Shown here: positions 35,756 to 44,838 of the stretch, piece after piece | How the letters are laid out: each line of letters begins with the position of its first letter | Numbering within the stretch: position 1 is the stretch's first letter | Assembly: GCF_050632395.1 (NCBI RefSeq) | Contig: NZ_CP192600.1 | Coordinates: forward strand, 3,906,001-3,970,000 | Direction: 5' to 3' | Source: JAUYQR01 sp050632395 | Lineage (GTDB): Bacteria; Pseudomonadota; Alphaproteobacteria; Rhodobacterales; Rhodobacteraceae | Length of the DNA stretch: 64,000 bases | The notes under the pieces: model-generated | What the model saw: the letters and a program-made list of their open reading frames with translations, nothing else | Told to the model about the DNA's origin: nothing | The model's database searches: none | Made by a program: the position numbers and the translations under genes

Positions 35756-36640
35756 ATGAATTGGCAGACCTCCCCCTTTGACTGGAACCAGGCCCGCGCC
35801 TTCCTTGCGACGGCAGAGGCGGGCAGCCTGTCCGCCGCCGCTCGCTCTTTGGGGCTGACGCAACCCACCTTGTCGCGGCAGGTGGCGGCACTGGAGGAGG
35901 CTTTGGGTGTAGTCCTCTTCGACCGGGTCGGGCGCTCTTTGGCGATCACGCCCACCGGGGTCGACCTGCTGGACCAGTTCCGCGCAATGGGCGATGCGGC
36001 CGCTGGCATCGCCTTGGCCGCCTCGGGCCAGTCACAGGCGATCGAGGGGCAGGTCTGCATCACCGCCAGCGACGCGCTGGCGGCCTATTTCCTTCCGCCC
36101 ATCCTGATGCACCTAAAAGATCTGGCCCCCGGGATAGAGATCGAGGTTCTCGCCTCAAACGACATCCGCGACCTGCGGCGGCGTGAGGCGGATATCGCCA
36201 TCCGCCACGCCCGCCCGGACCAACCAGAGCTGATTGCAAAACTGGTCCGCACCTCCTCCGCGCACTTTTACGCCGCGCGCAGCTATCTGGACCGGCATGG
36301 CCGACCCCAAACCGCTGCCGATCTGTCGGACGCCACGTTCATCGGCTTTGCCCCGGTGGAGCGGCTGATCGCCGGGTTAAACTCTTGCGGCCTCGCGCTG
36401 ACCCGCGCGCAGTTCAAGGTGGTGACCGACAATGGTGTGGTGGCGGGCGAGTTGATCCGGCAAGGCTTTGGGATCGGCGTCATGCCGAAGGAATTCGCCG
36501 TCTTGTTGCCCGGCGTTGAACCGGTCCTGCCTGACCTTGTCGCCCTGCCGGTTCCGTTCTGGCTGACCACCCACCGCGAGCTCTTGACCAGCCGCCGGAT
36601 CCGCCTGGTCTATGATCTGCTGGCCGAAGCATTTTCTTGA
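35756..36640 (+). CDS. LysR-family regulator (paralogue pair, member 2)
   Basis: 294 residues, HTH FDWNQARAFLATAEAGSLSAAARSLGLTQPTLSRQVAALE; paralogue of the regulator at 33562. The 84-bp gap to DUF2306 suggests that this is its target. Two LysR paralogues each paired with a different divergent gene within 4 kb point to duplication and re-use of one regulator in this island. Confidence 0.88.
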   Translation: MNWQTSPFDWNQARAFLATAEAGSLSAAARSLGLTQPTLSRQVAALEEALGVVLFDRVGRSLAITPTGVDLLDQFRAMGDAAAGIALAASGQSQAIEGQVCITASDALAAYFLPPILMHLKDLAPGIEIEVLASNDIRDLRRREADIAIRHARPDQPELIAKLVRTSSAHFYAARSYLDRHGRPQTAADLSDATFIGFAPVERLIAGLNSCGLALTRAQFKVVTDNGVVAGELIRQGFGIGVMPKEFAVLLPGVEPVLPDLVALPVPFWLTTHRELLTSRRIRLVYDLLAEAFS

Positions 36641-36682
36641 CGTGCGTGGCGTTTTCTCTGCCGCTGCACGGTGTCAATTGGT

Positions 36683-37744
36683 TCAACGTTCAGGAATACT
36701 AGCAATGTAATTAGACACCCGCTTCAACGCCTCGGCGTTGTGGAAAATGCCGAAATGCGTGGTCTGGCCAAGGATTTCTGCGCCGCCCCGGTATCCCGCC
36801 TCCTTTAGCAGAGCCAGCAGTGCAACTCTGTCGACGGCCTCATCCGTGTCACCGACAAGGATCAGCGAATTGGCGGGCATCGCCTTGATATCTGACTGGT
36901 AGTTGTTGCGAGGATGGAAAGAGACATTGAGCCGCCAGGAATAGGCAAGGGTCTCGGTCCCATTCCATGCGCTGGCGGGCTTGTTGAAGGCGATGACAGG
37001 AAGTCCGTCGAACCCGTGCACCCCAATGGCATTCAGCGCCACAAGCCCCAGGATGCGGGACAGATCAATGACGTTCCACCCGCCCGCGTCACCACCCCGC
37101 ACGGCGGCCGTACGCGGAATGATTGGAGCGAGGGCGATGTAGCCCGCAATAGCCTCCTGTTTCGGCCCCACGCCTCCGGCGAAACGCAACACAAAGCCTG
37201 CGCCACTGGAATGGCCGCCAAGGATGATCGGCCCCAAGTGGCCCTGCATGCGAAGTTCCCGGATGAGATCGACGATGTCGTCCTCGTACTGGCCGATGTA
37301 TTCGACGTCGCCTCGGCGTCGCCCCGAGAAATAGTGCCCGCGCATGTTCGGCAGGACGACGTTTGCGGCCCCTGCGGCGCTGACATAGGTCGCCAGCTCA
37401 TCATAGCCGCCGCCGTGGTAGGAGGAACCATGAATGAAGATGAGGATCCGTTCACTCGCTGAATCATAAACCCTGTAGGCAAGCGCATCGCCGTCACGGG
37501 CGCGGAACTGCAGCAACGGGGGGAGCGCCTTGGCCGCCTCCTTCTCGGCGGAAAAGCCGAAGACGTCTGTCTCGGGCGGCATGGACGGAAAGGGCAGCGC
37601 AATCGCCACTATTGCTACAACCAACCCGACGATCCCGAGCATGATCAGAATGACGATTCCGCGAAACAGGTGGCGCAATGCATGTCCTCTGCGAGTGACA
37701 TCGTATTCGGATGAACCGCTGCAAGTTTCCGTGTTGATTTCCAC
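36683..37744 (-). CDS. membrane-anchored alpha/beta hydrolase, start altered by IS remnant
   Basis: Up to 353 residues: N-terminal helix (IVILIMLGIVGLVVAIVAIAL) then a hydrolase fold with oxyanion-loop FIHGSSYHGG, nucleophile elbow GGHSSGAG (Ser near residue 175) and a late acid/His pair (LVGDTDEAVDR ... GQTTHFGIFHN). It resembles monoacylglycerol-lipase-type hydrolases. The only upstream start in frame is a GTG at 37744, inside an IS21 end; a TTG at 37678 directly before the helix is the better candidate. The native start may have been lost. Confidence 0.72.
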   Translation of the reverse strand: MEINTETCSGSSEYDVTRRGHALRHLFRGIVILIMLGIVGLVVAIVAIALPFPSMPPETDVFGFSAEKEAAKALPPLLQFRARDGDALAYRVYDSASERILIFIHGSSYHGGGYDELATYVSAAGAANVVLPNMRGHYFSGRRRGDVEYIGQYEDDIVDLIRELRMQGHLGPIILGGHSSGAGFVLRFAGGVGPKQEAIAGYIALAPIIPRTAAVRGGDAGGWNVIDLSRILGLVALNAIGVHGFDGLPVIAFNKPASAWNGTETLAYSWRLNVSFHPRNNYQSDIKAMPANSLILVGDTDEAVDRVALLALLKEAGYRGGAEILGQTTHFGIFHNAEALKRVSNYIASIPER

Positions 37745-37900
37745 CCGGACGTGAGCCGCCTCTGACTATGAAGTTCGGGGCATGTTGGCGTCAAGGTAGG
37801 GTTTGTCCCTTTCTTTTTCGGCTGCGCTGGCTGCGCTTGCCATGATCCGAAAGTTGTCTTCTCCGACCACTAGGATGTTGCTGAAGTGGTGGGGCGGCTG
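37732..37900 (-). mobile_element. IS21-family right-end remnant
   Basis: TGTTGATTTCCACCC at 37732-37746 and CGTGAGCCGCCTCTGACTATG to about 37771 match the inner and outer right-end repeats of the IS21 at 28179, in inverted orientation. The adjoining minus-strand frame reads the tail of an IstB (HFSNILVVGEDNFRIMASAA..., ending with TAG at about 37772). The rest of the element is gone. Right border approximate. Nothing recognisable lies between about 37900 and 38142. Confidence 0.7.
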
Positions 37901-38142
37901 AAAAAGGCCATTCTCATCTTGGCGTTACCAAAGATCACGGCCAATTCCCCAAAGTTGAGGACATCCGATTTCTCCCACTTGCTGTCGATGCTTTAAGGGC
38001 GGAAAGCTGCCCCAAGCAGAGATAGCATCGCATCGGCAGAACTCCTGGATAGCTGCCATTGTGGTCTGCCCGCTTTAAGGAAGTTTCTTCTGACAATGCC
38101 ACTCTGAAAGCTGCAAATGTTTCCAGCCCGCTGTCTGGGTAT

Positions 38143-38847
38143 TCAGGGTTGGAGGGCGGCCAGCGCCGGTGGGCCGATTTCGCGTGCAATCTTCTCGGCG
38201 ATCGCGTCGGCGAAGTCAGCGAAGGTCGTAATCTGGATGACAAATGAGCCCGGCCCTGTGATCACTTCCTTGCGAAACCAGTCGGCCAGTACGCCGTTCT
38301 TGTCCGAAATCGCCAGCGCGTTGATGGTCACGCCCTCTGCCCGCGCACGCTCCCGGGAGTGATGGAGGGTGATGCCGTCGGGCCTCGGGCCAAGCGACTC
38401 CACTCCGTCGCCCGAAACATTGATCAGCGATCGGTAGGCGCATCGCGTGGGGTCATCCAGAAGATCAAGTGCCACCCAGAGGCCGTTGCCGATGGCAGTA
38501 TTACCGGTGACCTGGCGCGGAGCCACCTCAATTGCGTCAGCCAGTCGTTCGGCGCCTTTCCGTCGATCGACTCGCTGCCAAGGAAGAACCTGTACCGGCA
38601 TTGCACTGTCGCCCCAAAACACGACGGAAAGATCCACCGTGCCCGCGCCTTGCAACGCTGCCAGAACCTTCGGAGTGCGAAAGGCGTTCGCATAACCGTG
38701 GCGCTGCAGTGCGTATTCGCTGTCGTCTATGCTGCCGGAGCTGTCGATGGCGAGTACGAGTGCAAGATCGGCACACCGCGCCTCAGCCATCCCAGCAATC
38801 AGGCTAAGGCTTAGGACACTGGCCGTCAGACGCCAAGAATGGCACAT
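38143..38847 (-). CDS. DUF1194 exported von Willebrand A-like protein
   Basis: 234 residues. Signal peptide (LTASVLSLSLIAGMAEA), then a vWA fold with a MIDAS motif LAIDSSGSIDDSEY near residues 36-49, later Thr/Asp residues in GNTAIGNGL, and SLINVSGDGVES. DUF1194 proteins of Rhodobacterales and rhizobia are predicted periplasmic metal-dependent binding proteins; function unknown. The ATG at 38847 was chosen for the signal peptide. Confidence 0.85.
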   Translation of the reverse strand: MCHSWRLTASVLSLSLIAGMAEARCADLALVLAIDSSGSIDDSEYALQRHGYANAFRTPKVLAALQGAGTVDLSVVFWGDSAMPVQVLPWQRVDRRKGAERLADAIEVAPRQVTGNTAIGNGLWVALDLLDDPTRCAYRSLINVSGDGVESLGPRPDGITLHHSRERARAEGVTINALAISDKNGVLADWFRKEVITGPGSFVIQITTFADFADAIAEKIAREIGPPALAALQP

Positions 38848-39048
38848 GGAGTACCTCGCGCTATCCGGCGGGATTGCCGGCGTTGCTCCACGCCACCTAC
38901 TGACGCGCCGCAGCAAGAAGATCTGATCTCAGCGGAGGTCTTATGTCTGGACTCGTCCAGTTCTAACGAAGCGATGTGTACACTAAGAACTGATTCTTCC
39001 CAATGTTTCTGTCGGCACCCGGACCGGTGTCGTGAGAAGCGACCTCTG

Positions 39049-39080
39049 GTAGGACGGGACATTCACATGTCCTGCCCTAC
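39049..39080. terminator. hairpin downstream of the DUF308 gene
   Basis: GTAGGACGGGACAT and ATGTCCTGCCCTAC pair with two mismatches around a TCAC loop. It lies 71 bases past the minus-strand DUF308 stop and about 200 bases before the DUF1194 start, so it may separate the two genes. The rest of 38848-39150 shows no gene. Confidence 0.4.
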
Positions 39081-39150
39081 TGCATCTGGTATCTCCTTGA
39101 TTGTCCCGGCTGCTTGTCCCGGCCAGGGTCGGCAGCAGGATGATAGGGCC

Positions 39151-39762
39151 CTATTCCCGCTTCGACCCTAGAAGCTGGTCAATCCGGCGGAATCGGGAGG
39201 CCAGAAAAAACATTACCAACGCCACCGCAAAGGCCAGGATCGCCAGCGTCCAGCCTAATGCCACCACTCCGGTCCCGGGCCAGAGCAGCAACACAAAGCC
39301 GCCTGCAAGCGCGAACAGACCAACGTTGCGCGCACTGTCGCGCGCGAGGTCCTCTGATGGCGCGCGCCACCATTTCAGCAGATAGCCGGCGCCAGTTACT
39401 AGCGCCCAGACCCCCATCAGTACAAATACCAACCGTGCCGAGGTCGCCGGGACGAACAGAAGTGCCACGCCAATAATTCCGGTCAGGAGCCCTGGGGCGC
39501 GGCTGGCCATGTCGTCCGATGTCCTGCGCGCGCCCAAGATCCAGAACGCGGCATCAAGCACCAGAAACAAACCGAAAAGGCGCAAGAGGATGGAAATGCT
39601 TGAGGTCGGCCAAAACAGCGCCGCGATGCCCAGAAGAAGCGCAATGCCGCCTCGCACAAAAAAGGTCCACCAGAGCTCTGATGCCTTCTTGCCAATTGTG
39701 GCTCGGGCCTTCTGCGCCAATTCCGCGCGCCGATCTCCCAGGTTCAGTTTTGGGTCTTCCAT
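39151..39762 (-). CDS. DUF308 (HdeD-like) membrane protein
   Basis: 203 residues, six membrane helices in three pairs with the HdeD pattern: WWTFFVRGGIALLLGIAALFWP near residues 30-51 and repeated short Gly-rich loops. E. coli HdeD supports acid resistance. The soluble Lys/Arg-rich N-terminus (residues 1-28) precedes the first helix. The ATG at 39762 is the first good start; the longer frame upstream is not conserved-looking. Confidence 0.8.
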   Translation of the reverse strand: MEDPKLNLGDRRAELAQKARATIGKKASELWWTFFVRGGIALLLGIAALFWPTSSISILLRLFGLFLVLDAAFWILGARRTSDDMASRAPGLLTGIIGVALLFVPATSARLVFVLMGVWALVTGAGYLLKWWRAPSEDLARDSARNVGLFALAGGFVLLLWPGTGVVALGWTLAILAFAVALVMFFLASRFRRIDQLLGSKRE

Positions 39763-39995
39763 AGGCTTTCCCCGCAAAAGGATTGAGTCCGCTCCTGATC
39801 CCGCAGTAGCACAAAATCGATCGGGTCGAACCCTGCTCGTCATTTGGGTGGGCTCGTTCAATCCCCCGGCGCCAATAGTCAACGGCAGCTTCGTCCGCAG
39901 TCCTGTTATAGCGCGAAATCGGCGTAACGTCCGGTTAGCAGCTGACGCCACATTGATGCTACGGTCTCCGGATAATCAACCGGAGGCGCTTCGCC

Positions 39996-40460
39996 ATGAC
40001 CGCATTCCACTTGCCGCCCAAATCGCCCGACGCGACGTTTGCTGACTTACGACACGCTCACGTTTGCCTCCGCGTTCCTGACTACGAGGCCGCAAAGTCG
40101 TGGTTGGTCGGCAAGCTGGATTTTGGCGTGGTTCACGAGTGGCCTGAGCCGATGTTGGGAGTTCAGATGGGGTATCTGGCAGCTGCCTGCGATGATGGGA
40201 CGATTCTTGAGGTCGTCGGCGGAAATGACCCAGAGGCGTCACCAAGTGCCGAGTCGGATTTTGTGGCGACATTTGGCTTTCAGGGCCTGCATCATGTCTG
40301 CTTCACCGTGCCCTCGGTGGACAGGACGGGCGAGAATTTGAAGGCGCGCAAGGTGAAAGTCTTAGCCGAGCCGTTCAATGTTGAAGCGATTTCCAGGAGG
40401 ATCGCTTTCTTTGCCGATCCCTGGGGCAACCTCTTTGAGCTGGAGGAAATTCTGAACTGA
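39996..40460 (+). CDS. VOC family (glyoxalase/bleomycin-resistance-like) protein
   Basis: 154 residues with two beta-alpha-beta-beta-beta units: HAHVCLRVPDYEAAKSWLVGKLDF and HHVCFTVPSVDRTGENLKARKV, ending in AFFADPWGNLFELEE. His and Glu positions fit the metal centre of VOC enzymes (H21, E70-type, H95, E150-type). The substrate is unknown. Confidence 0.82.
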   Translation: MTAFHLPPKSPDATFADLRHAHVCLRVPDYEAAKSWLVGKLDFGVVHEWPEPMLGVQMGYLAAACDDGTILEVVGGNDPEASPSAESDFVATFGFQGLHHVCFTVPSVDRTGENLKARKVKVLAEPFNVEAISRRIAFFADPWGNLFELEEILN

Positions 40461-40863
40461 CGACGATGCCTAACCGCAAGTGACTGCTTTGTCCCGCATA
40501 GCGGTCACATGCGGCGCAAGAATGCTGCAGCACCGACCAACGTCTGCTTCGGGGTGCGCGGCCAAGCAGCATGGGATGAGGTCGACCGGCAGGTATGGGC
40601 CGGTTGCGTCGAAACCGTCGTCGCCTTCGCTTGGGACGGCAAGCAGACTGGCGGTGCCCCCAAGTTCGACGCGTTCTTAATCTACGTCATTGGACAATTC
40701 GCGACGCCAATGCAGATGGATTAGACAGATCAAACCCGCCTCATTACCTTCGACTGAAATTCGGTTACTGCGCCGACGGCGCGAAGGCGCTTGGATGCGC
40801 TGACAAGGAGGCTTCATCGTTTGTTCAGTTCCAAAAACACCTACATTTGTGAACATCGGCGCA

Positions 40864-40889
40864 GGTTTGGGGGTATCATTGGGGGTATC
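40864..40889 (+). repeat. integrase leader motif, copy 2
   Basis: GGTTTGGGGGT, six bases, GGGGGTATC: the same layout as 23108-23133. No integrase follows on this strand. It probably marks the old border of a second element or the far end of this island. Confidence 0.6.
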
Positions 40890-41178
40890 GGAAGGAGACA
40901 ATGATTTTTTACCGCTTTAAGACAAAAGCTTACTGATCCAGTGTGGGTTCCCCCCTCACAAAATCCAATACTTACAGGAAGCGGCCAGGCCAGCTCGGGG
41001 TCGGTTTTACAGGGCGTTTTGCAGTTTTGGAGAAGACGGTCTGGTAACGGTCCAACTTTTTAGCGGAATCCGCAGTAGGCCGCGTCGCAAAGTCGGCAGT
41101 TCAAATCGAACAATGACCCTCGACGCGGATGTAATCCAGAACCCAACCAACGAGAGATTGACCACATAAGACGACAAA

Positions 41179-41199
41179 GGGCCCCGCGATGCGGAGCCC
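41179..41199 (-). terminator. terminator of the integrase remnant
   Basis: On the minus strand GGGCTCCGC-ATC-GCGGGGCCC forms a 9-bp stem (one G-U pair), followed by TTTGTCGTCTT. It lies 48 bases past the integrase remnant's stop. Confidence 0.55.
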
Positions 41200-41246
41200 C
41201 TTGTGCAGCTTCAGTGGTATAGAGATCTCTGATTACTGGCCTTATT

Positions 41247-41437
41247 CTACTTCGATCTTTTGCGTTTCATGGCGCGGTATGTCTCCATCTTTTGCATTGC
41301 GGAGTCGGCCAGTTCGCGGTCTGCGGACAGGTAGTGCTTCGACAGGATGTTTTCGGCATCACGAATACTGTGCCCGGTGATGCTGGCAATCTCCGCGACG
41401 GTGCAACCGGCCCGGGCGAGATTTACGACTGCCGTTC
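41247..41437 (-). pseudogene. tyrosine integrase C-terminal remnant
   Basis: 63 codons on the minus strand: GTAVVNLARAGCTVAEIASI, then TGHSIRDAENILSKHYL with the catalytic Tyr, and a basic end (MKRKRSK). This is the end of a phage-type integrase unrelated to the DUF4102 one at 23165. An IS3 element begins at its 5' side; the remainder of the gene is not found beyond the IS. Confidence 0.75.
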
Positions 41438-42764
41438 CTGGCCTGCCCCGATCGAGTGGTCCGGTTACAGTCTTAGTGCATGACGGGTCTTGGCGTTACG
41501 GCTGGGGTGGCCGGCGGAGCGGCTCCGGATGGCGAAGCCGGCCATTGGATGACCTCGGGAGCTGGCGGGCGATACCCAGTGATGAGTGCGGGCGCTTTGT
41601 GTTGTAGTGGCGGCGCCAAGACTCGATGACGATCCGTGCCTCGGCGAGGCTGTAGAAGATCTCCCCGTTGAGCAGCTCGTCCCTGAGTTTCGAGTTGAAG
41701 CTCTCGCAGGTGCCGTTCTCCCAGGGGCTGCCAGGCTCGATATAGGCGGTCTTTGCGCCCCCACGGCGGCGATCCACTCCCGCACCGCCTTGGCAATGAA
41801 CTCCGGGCCGTTGTCGGACCGTATGTGATCCGGCACGCCGCGCAGGATGAAGAGATCGGACAAGACGTCGATGACGTCGGTCGATCGGAGCCTCCTGTCG
41901 ATCCGGATTGCCAGGCACTCCCGGGTGAACTCGTCGATGAGGTTGAGCATGCGGAACTTCCTTCCATCGTGGGTTCGGCTTTCAACGAAGTCGTAAGACC
42001 AGACGTGGTTCGGACGCTCAGGCCGAAGACGGATGCACGACCCATCATTCAGCCAGAGCCGGCCCTTCTTCGGTTGTTTCGCAGGCACCTTCAGCCCCTC
42101 CCGCCGCCAGATCCGCTCGACCCGCTTCACATTCACCGCCCAGCCCGCCTCGCGGAGAAGAGCCGTGATCCGGCGGTAGCCGTAGCGACCAAACTGGCTG
42201 GCGAGCGCGATGATGTCCGCGGTGAGCCTCCTCGTCGGCCCGGCCCTGCGGCATCTTCCGCTGTGTCGAGCGATACTGCCCGAGGACACGACAGGCGAAC
42301 CGTTCCGAGATCCGGAACCGCTGCCTGACATGTTCGATGCAAGCACGGCGACGGGCGGGGCTCAGTAGTTTCGCTACGCGGACCTTCGGTTCCCGATGCC
42401 GCCTCCCGCAGGATGAGCTTCTCCAGCGTCAGGTCAGAGATCGCCTTCCGAAGTCGCTCCCTCGCCATTGGGCTCGAACCAATGGCGCCTCAATGGCTCG
42501 ATCCTTCTCGAGCTCCTTCAGCCGCTTCACCTGGTCGGTCTTCAGCCCGCCGAACTCCTTGCGCCACCGATAGTAGGTGAACTGCGTCACGCCGATCGAG
42601 CGCACGGCTTCGGCCACAGACTGGCCTTGCGATACCAACACGTCGACCTGCCGCAGCTTTGCGACGATCTCCTCCGGCTCGTGCTTCTTCTGGGGCATTC
42701 CTGCATCCTCCAAATGGCTCGTAAGCAATACCTCAGGGAGGACCACTTTTCAGGGGGCAGACCA
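41438..42764 (-). mobile_element. IS3-family (IS407-like) element
   Basis: About 1.33 kb. Ends are imperfect inverted repeats: TGGCCTGCCCCGATCGAGTG at the left and TGGTCTGCCCCCTGAAAAGT (reading inward) at the right. GTTC at 41434-41437 and at 42765-42768 is a possible 4-bp target duplication, the size made by IS407-group elements. It carries orfA and orfB on the minus strand, both broken by frameshifts. Confidence 0.82.
41496..42698 (-). pseudogene. IS3-family transposase orfA+orfB, frameshifted
   Basis: orfA starts at 42698 (EPEEIVAKLRQVDVLVSQGQ, then YYRWRKEFGG), shifts frame near 42500 and continues with RKAISDLTLEKLILREA. orfB has the rve DDE domain: HVWSYDFVESRTHDG, IRSDNGPEFIAKAV, then a second shift near 41800, after which TAYIEPGSPWENGTCESFNS and the DDE Glu appear in another frame. 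At least two uncorrected shifts besides the programmed one make it inactive. Confidence 0.8.
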
Positions 42765-42905
42765 GTTCGGTTGGACGATCCCGGTCTTGTTTTCCTAAAC
42801 GGACGAGATCATAGGGGGCCACGGCCACATCATGGCAGCTTCGCTTTTGAAGATTGCCGAAACTCCCTGCAGGATAAGGGTTGTCCCCTCCCCCGCACGC
42901 CTAAC

Positions 42906-43211
42906 TTAGCCGCCCGAAAGGAACGATGAGGGCCTGGCACGGGCCGTCATCGGGGCTCCAGCGGCCTGAGCCGCTGCCGATGCCGTCTTCGACATCACCG
43001 GGCCGCAGCACCCGCACCCTGCCCGATGCGCCCTGGTGCCCGCCGGCATTGCCGGCTTTGGCTGTGCTCCCCCCGCGAGCATCGGCCCGGCAAGCTGACG
43101 CTCTGCCAACTGACCGCACGTTGGACAATCGCAGGGGGCAGCAAAGTGCGCTATAGAGCGGAACATATCAAATGGACCGCAGTCAACGCAGGCATAGGTA
43201 TAGTGGGGCAT
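42906..43211 (-). CDS. FmdB family zinc-ribbon protein
   Basis: 101 residues. Two CxxC knuckles, CVDCG near residue 7 and CPTCG near 33, form the FmdB zinc ribbon; the Ala/Gly-rich rest includes CGCCG. FmdB-like genes accompany formamidase/acetamidase genes. Here it follows the amidohydrolase by 26 bases on the same strand, so they are likely co-transcribed. Regulatory or chaperone role is inferred. The 141 bases back to the IS3 right end hold nothing recognisable. Confidence 0.75.
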   Translation of the reverse strand: MPHYTYACVDCGPFDMFRSIAHFAAPCDCPTCGQLAERQLAGPMLAGGAQPKPAMPAGTRAHRAGCGCCGPVMSKTASAAAQAAGAPMTARARPSSFLSGG

Positions 43212-43237
43212 GGCTAGCACCTCGCTTAGAAGACCGT

Positions 43238-44626
43238 TCAGTCCTTGACGGTGGTGCCGCCGGTATAAGGCTTCGGTAGCCAGTTGCCATCGCGGGGCAC
43301 GCCGGCGCGGCCGAACAGGCCGTCCACGCTGGCCTCCATCCGACGGCGCAGCGCTTTGACATCCACATCCACCAACTTGCCATGCCGCTTGACCGCGCGG
43401 CCCCGCACGAAGACCGAGTCGATGTTGCCCACGTGCGCATCGGCAATCACGGCCCCAACGGGGTTGTTGATCGGGAACATATTCAGCGAGTCGGTGTTCA
43501 GGATGACAATGTCGGCGTCTTTGCCGGGGGTAAGAGAGCCAGTCTTGTGATCCAGGTTCGCGGTTTTGGCGCCTTGCAGGGTGGCGAAATCCAGCATATC
43601 GCGGGCGGTCAGCGGCAGCGGGTCCAGCAGTCGGTTCTGCGTTAGCGCCTCGGCGTTCACCACGCCGCGCGTCGCGGCCAGCAGGATGCGGATCTGGGTG
43701 AACATGTCACCCCCGACCGAGGTGCACACGTCGATCGAGATGCTGGGTCGCAGGCCGTATTTCAGGAAGCTGAGCGTGGCGGGGTTGCCGTGGCCCATGT
43801 TCAGCTCGACCTCGGCAGCAAGGGACGCCGAGCCGCCTGTGTCAGCGATCATCTTAAATTCGTGGTCGGCCAGCGTACAGCAATGCACATAGGTCGTCCG
43901 CGGCCCCAGCAGCCCGCGCGAATGTAGCTGATCAATCGGCTTGTTAAGCCCCCAAAGCCCGTCACCCGCGTGCAGCGTGATCGGCAGATCGAGATCACGC
44001 GCCATGCGGAAATCGCGCTCGGTCTGGTCGAGTGTGGCGAACTGAGGCCCGCGCGCAGCAAACGCCATCGTCACCAGCCCGTCATCCGAGCTGAAATACT
44101 GTTTGCGCACCCGTGCCACATCGTCGAAATCCGATGGCAGGTCGCTGATGGGGAACCATTCCTTGTTGGCGTTGCCATAGGCAAACACTGCGCGGATGCC
44201 ACTGTCCTTGAGGCCCTTAACGGCCATGTCCGCATGCTCGGGCGAATTCGTGTTGTGCGACCAGTCCACAAGCGTGGTGATGCCGGCATCCAGCGCCTCC
44301 AGCGCGCCGATATAGTTGGCCACATACATGTCGTCGGCGGTGTAAAGCCCGCCCATCACGCCGCGCACGCCGCCAAAGTATTGCGCCAGCGTCCAGTCGG
44401 CTGCGGCGTTTCGCATCAGGCACTGCCAGGTATGGCGGTGCGTATCGACGAAACCAGGCATGACAATGGAACTGCTGCCGTCGATTTCGATGCCGTCAAC
44501 CGGCCCAAGGTTCGGGCCCACGGCGGCGATCTTTTCACCGTCGATCAGTACGTCCGCGCACAGGTGTTCTCCGATCTTGGGGTCCATCGACAGCACGATT
44601 GCATTCCGGATCACGGTCCGAGCCAT
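43238..44626 (-). CDS. amidohydrolase, AtzA/TrzN/cytosine-deaminase-like
   Basis: 462 residues. TIM-barrel metal hydrolase: metal-binding HxH in PGFVDTHRHTW near residue 63-65, His in ITLHAGDG near 218, His in TYVHCCTLADHE near 245, and Asp in SISIDVCTSVGGD near 295, followed by the composite beta-sandwich (KDADIVILNTDSLNMFP). The family removes amino or halide groups from triazines, purines and pyrimidines. The substrate is not identifiable. Part of the minus-strand catabolic cluster. Confidence 0.85.
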   Translation of the reverse strand: MARTVIRNAIVLSMDPKIGEHLCADVLIDGEKIAAVGPNLGPVDGIEIDGSSSIVMPGFVDTHRHTWQCLMRNAAADWTLAQYFGGVRGVMGGLYTADDMYVANYIGALEALDAGITTLVDWSHNTNSPEHADMAVKGLKDSGIRAVFAYGNANKEWFPISDLPSDFDDVARVRKQYFSSDDGLVTMAFAARGPQFATLDQTERDFRMARDLDLPITLHAGDGLWGLNKPIDQLHSRGLLGPRTTYVHCCTLADHEFKMIADTGGSASLAAEVELNMGHGNPATLSFLKYGLRPSISIDVCTSVGGDMFTQIRILLAATRGVVNAEALTQNRLLDPLPLTARDMLDFATLQGAKTANLDHKTGSLTPGKDADIVILNTDSLNMFPINNPVGAVIADAHVGNIDSVFVRGRAVKRHGKLVDVDVKALRRRMEASVDGLFGRAGVPRDGNWLPKPYTGGTTVKD

Positions 44627-44838
44627 AGTTCATTCCTCCCTGTTTCGAACGGTCTTGCGCGGGCGACGCGGGTCATGACACTGCCAAAACCCCTCTCTGG
44701 TGGGGTTGCGGAACTGCTGCGCCGCAGGGGTGCAAAACGCCCGCGCTGCCCTCTCTGCCATACGGTTAGCAGCAGGATTCGGGCGTTTCAAATCAGGATA
44801 GATGATAGTCTCTATCCGCGGGGATGATGCCCTCATTG

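Larger units (their letters stand above)
40461..41246. other. gene-poor island segment
   Basis: No convincing gene. A 71-codon frame at 40509-40724 resembles nothing I know. The segment includes the second integrase-leader motif (40864-40889) with no integrase behind it. At about 40941-40960 TGTGGGTTCCCCCCTCACA vaguely recalls a tRNA T-arm, but it does not match the tRNA-Met 3' end. Confidence 0.4.

Noticed and set aside
40940..40962. tRNA 3'-end duplicate (attR)
   Set aside because: The sequence GTGGGTTCCCCCCTCAC does not align to the tRNA-Met T-arm and acceptor; only the C-run is shared.
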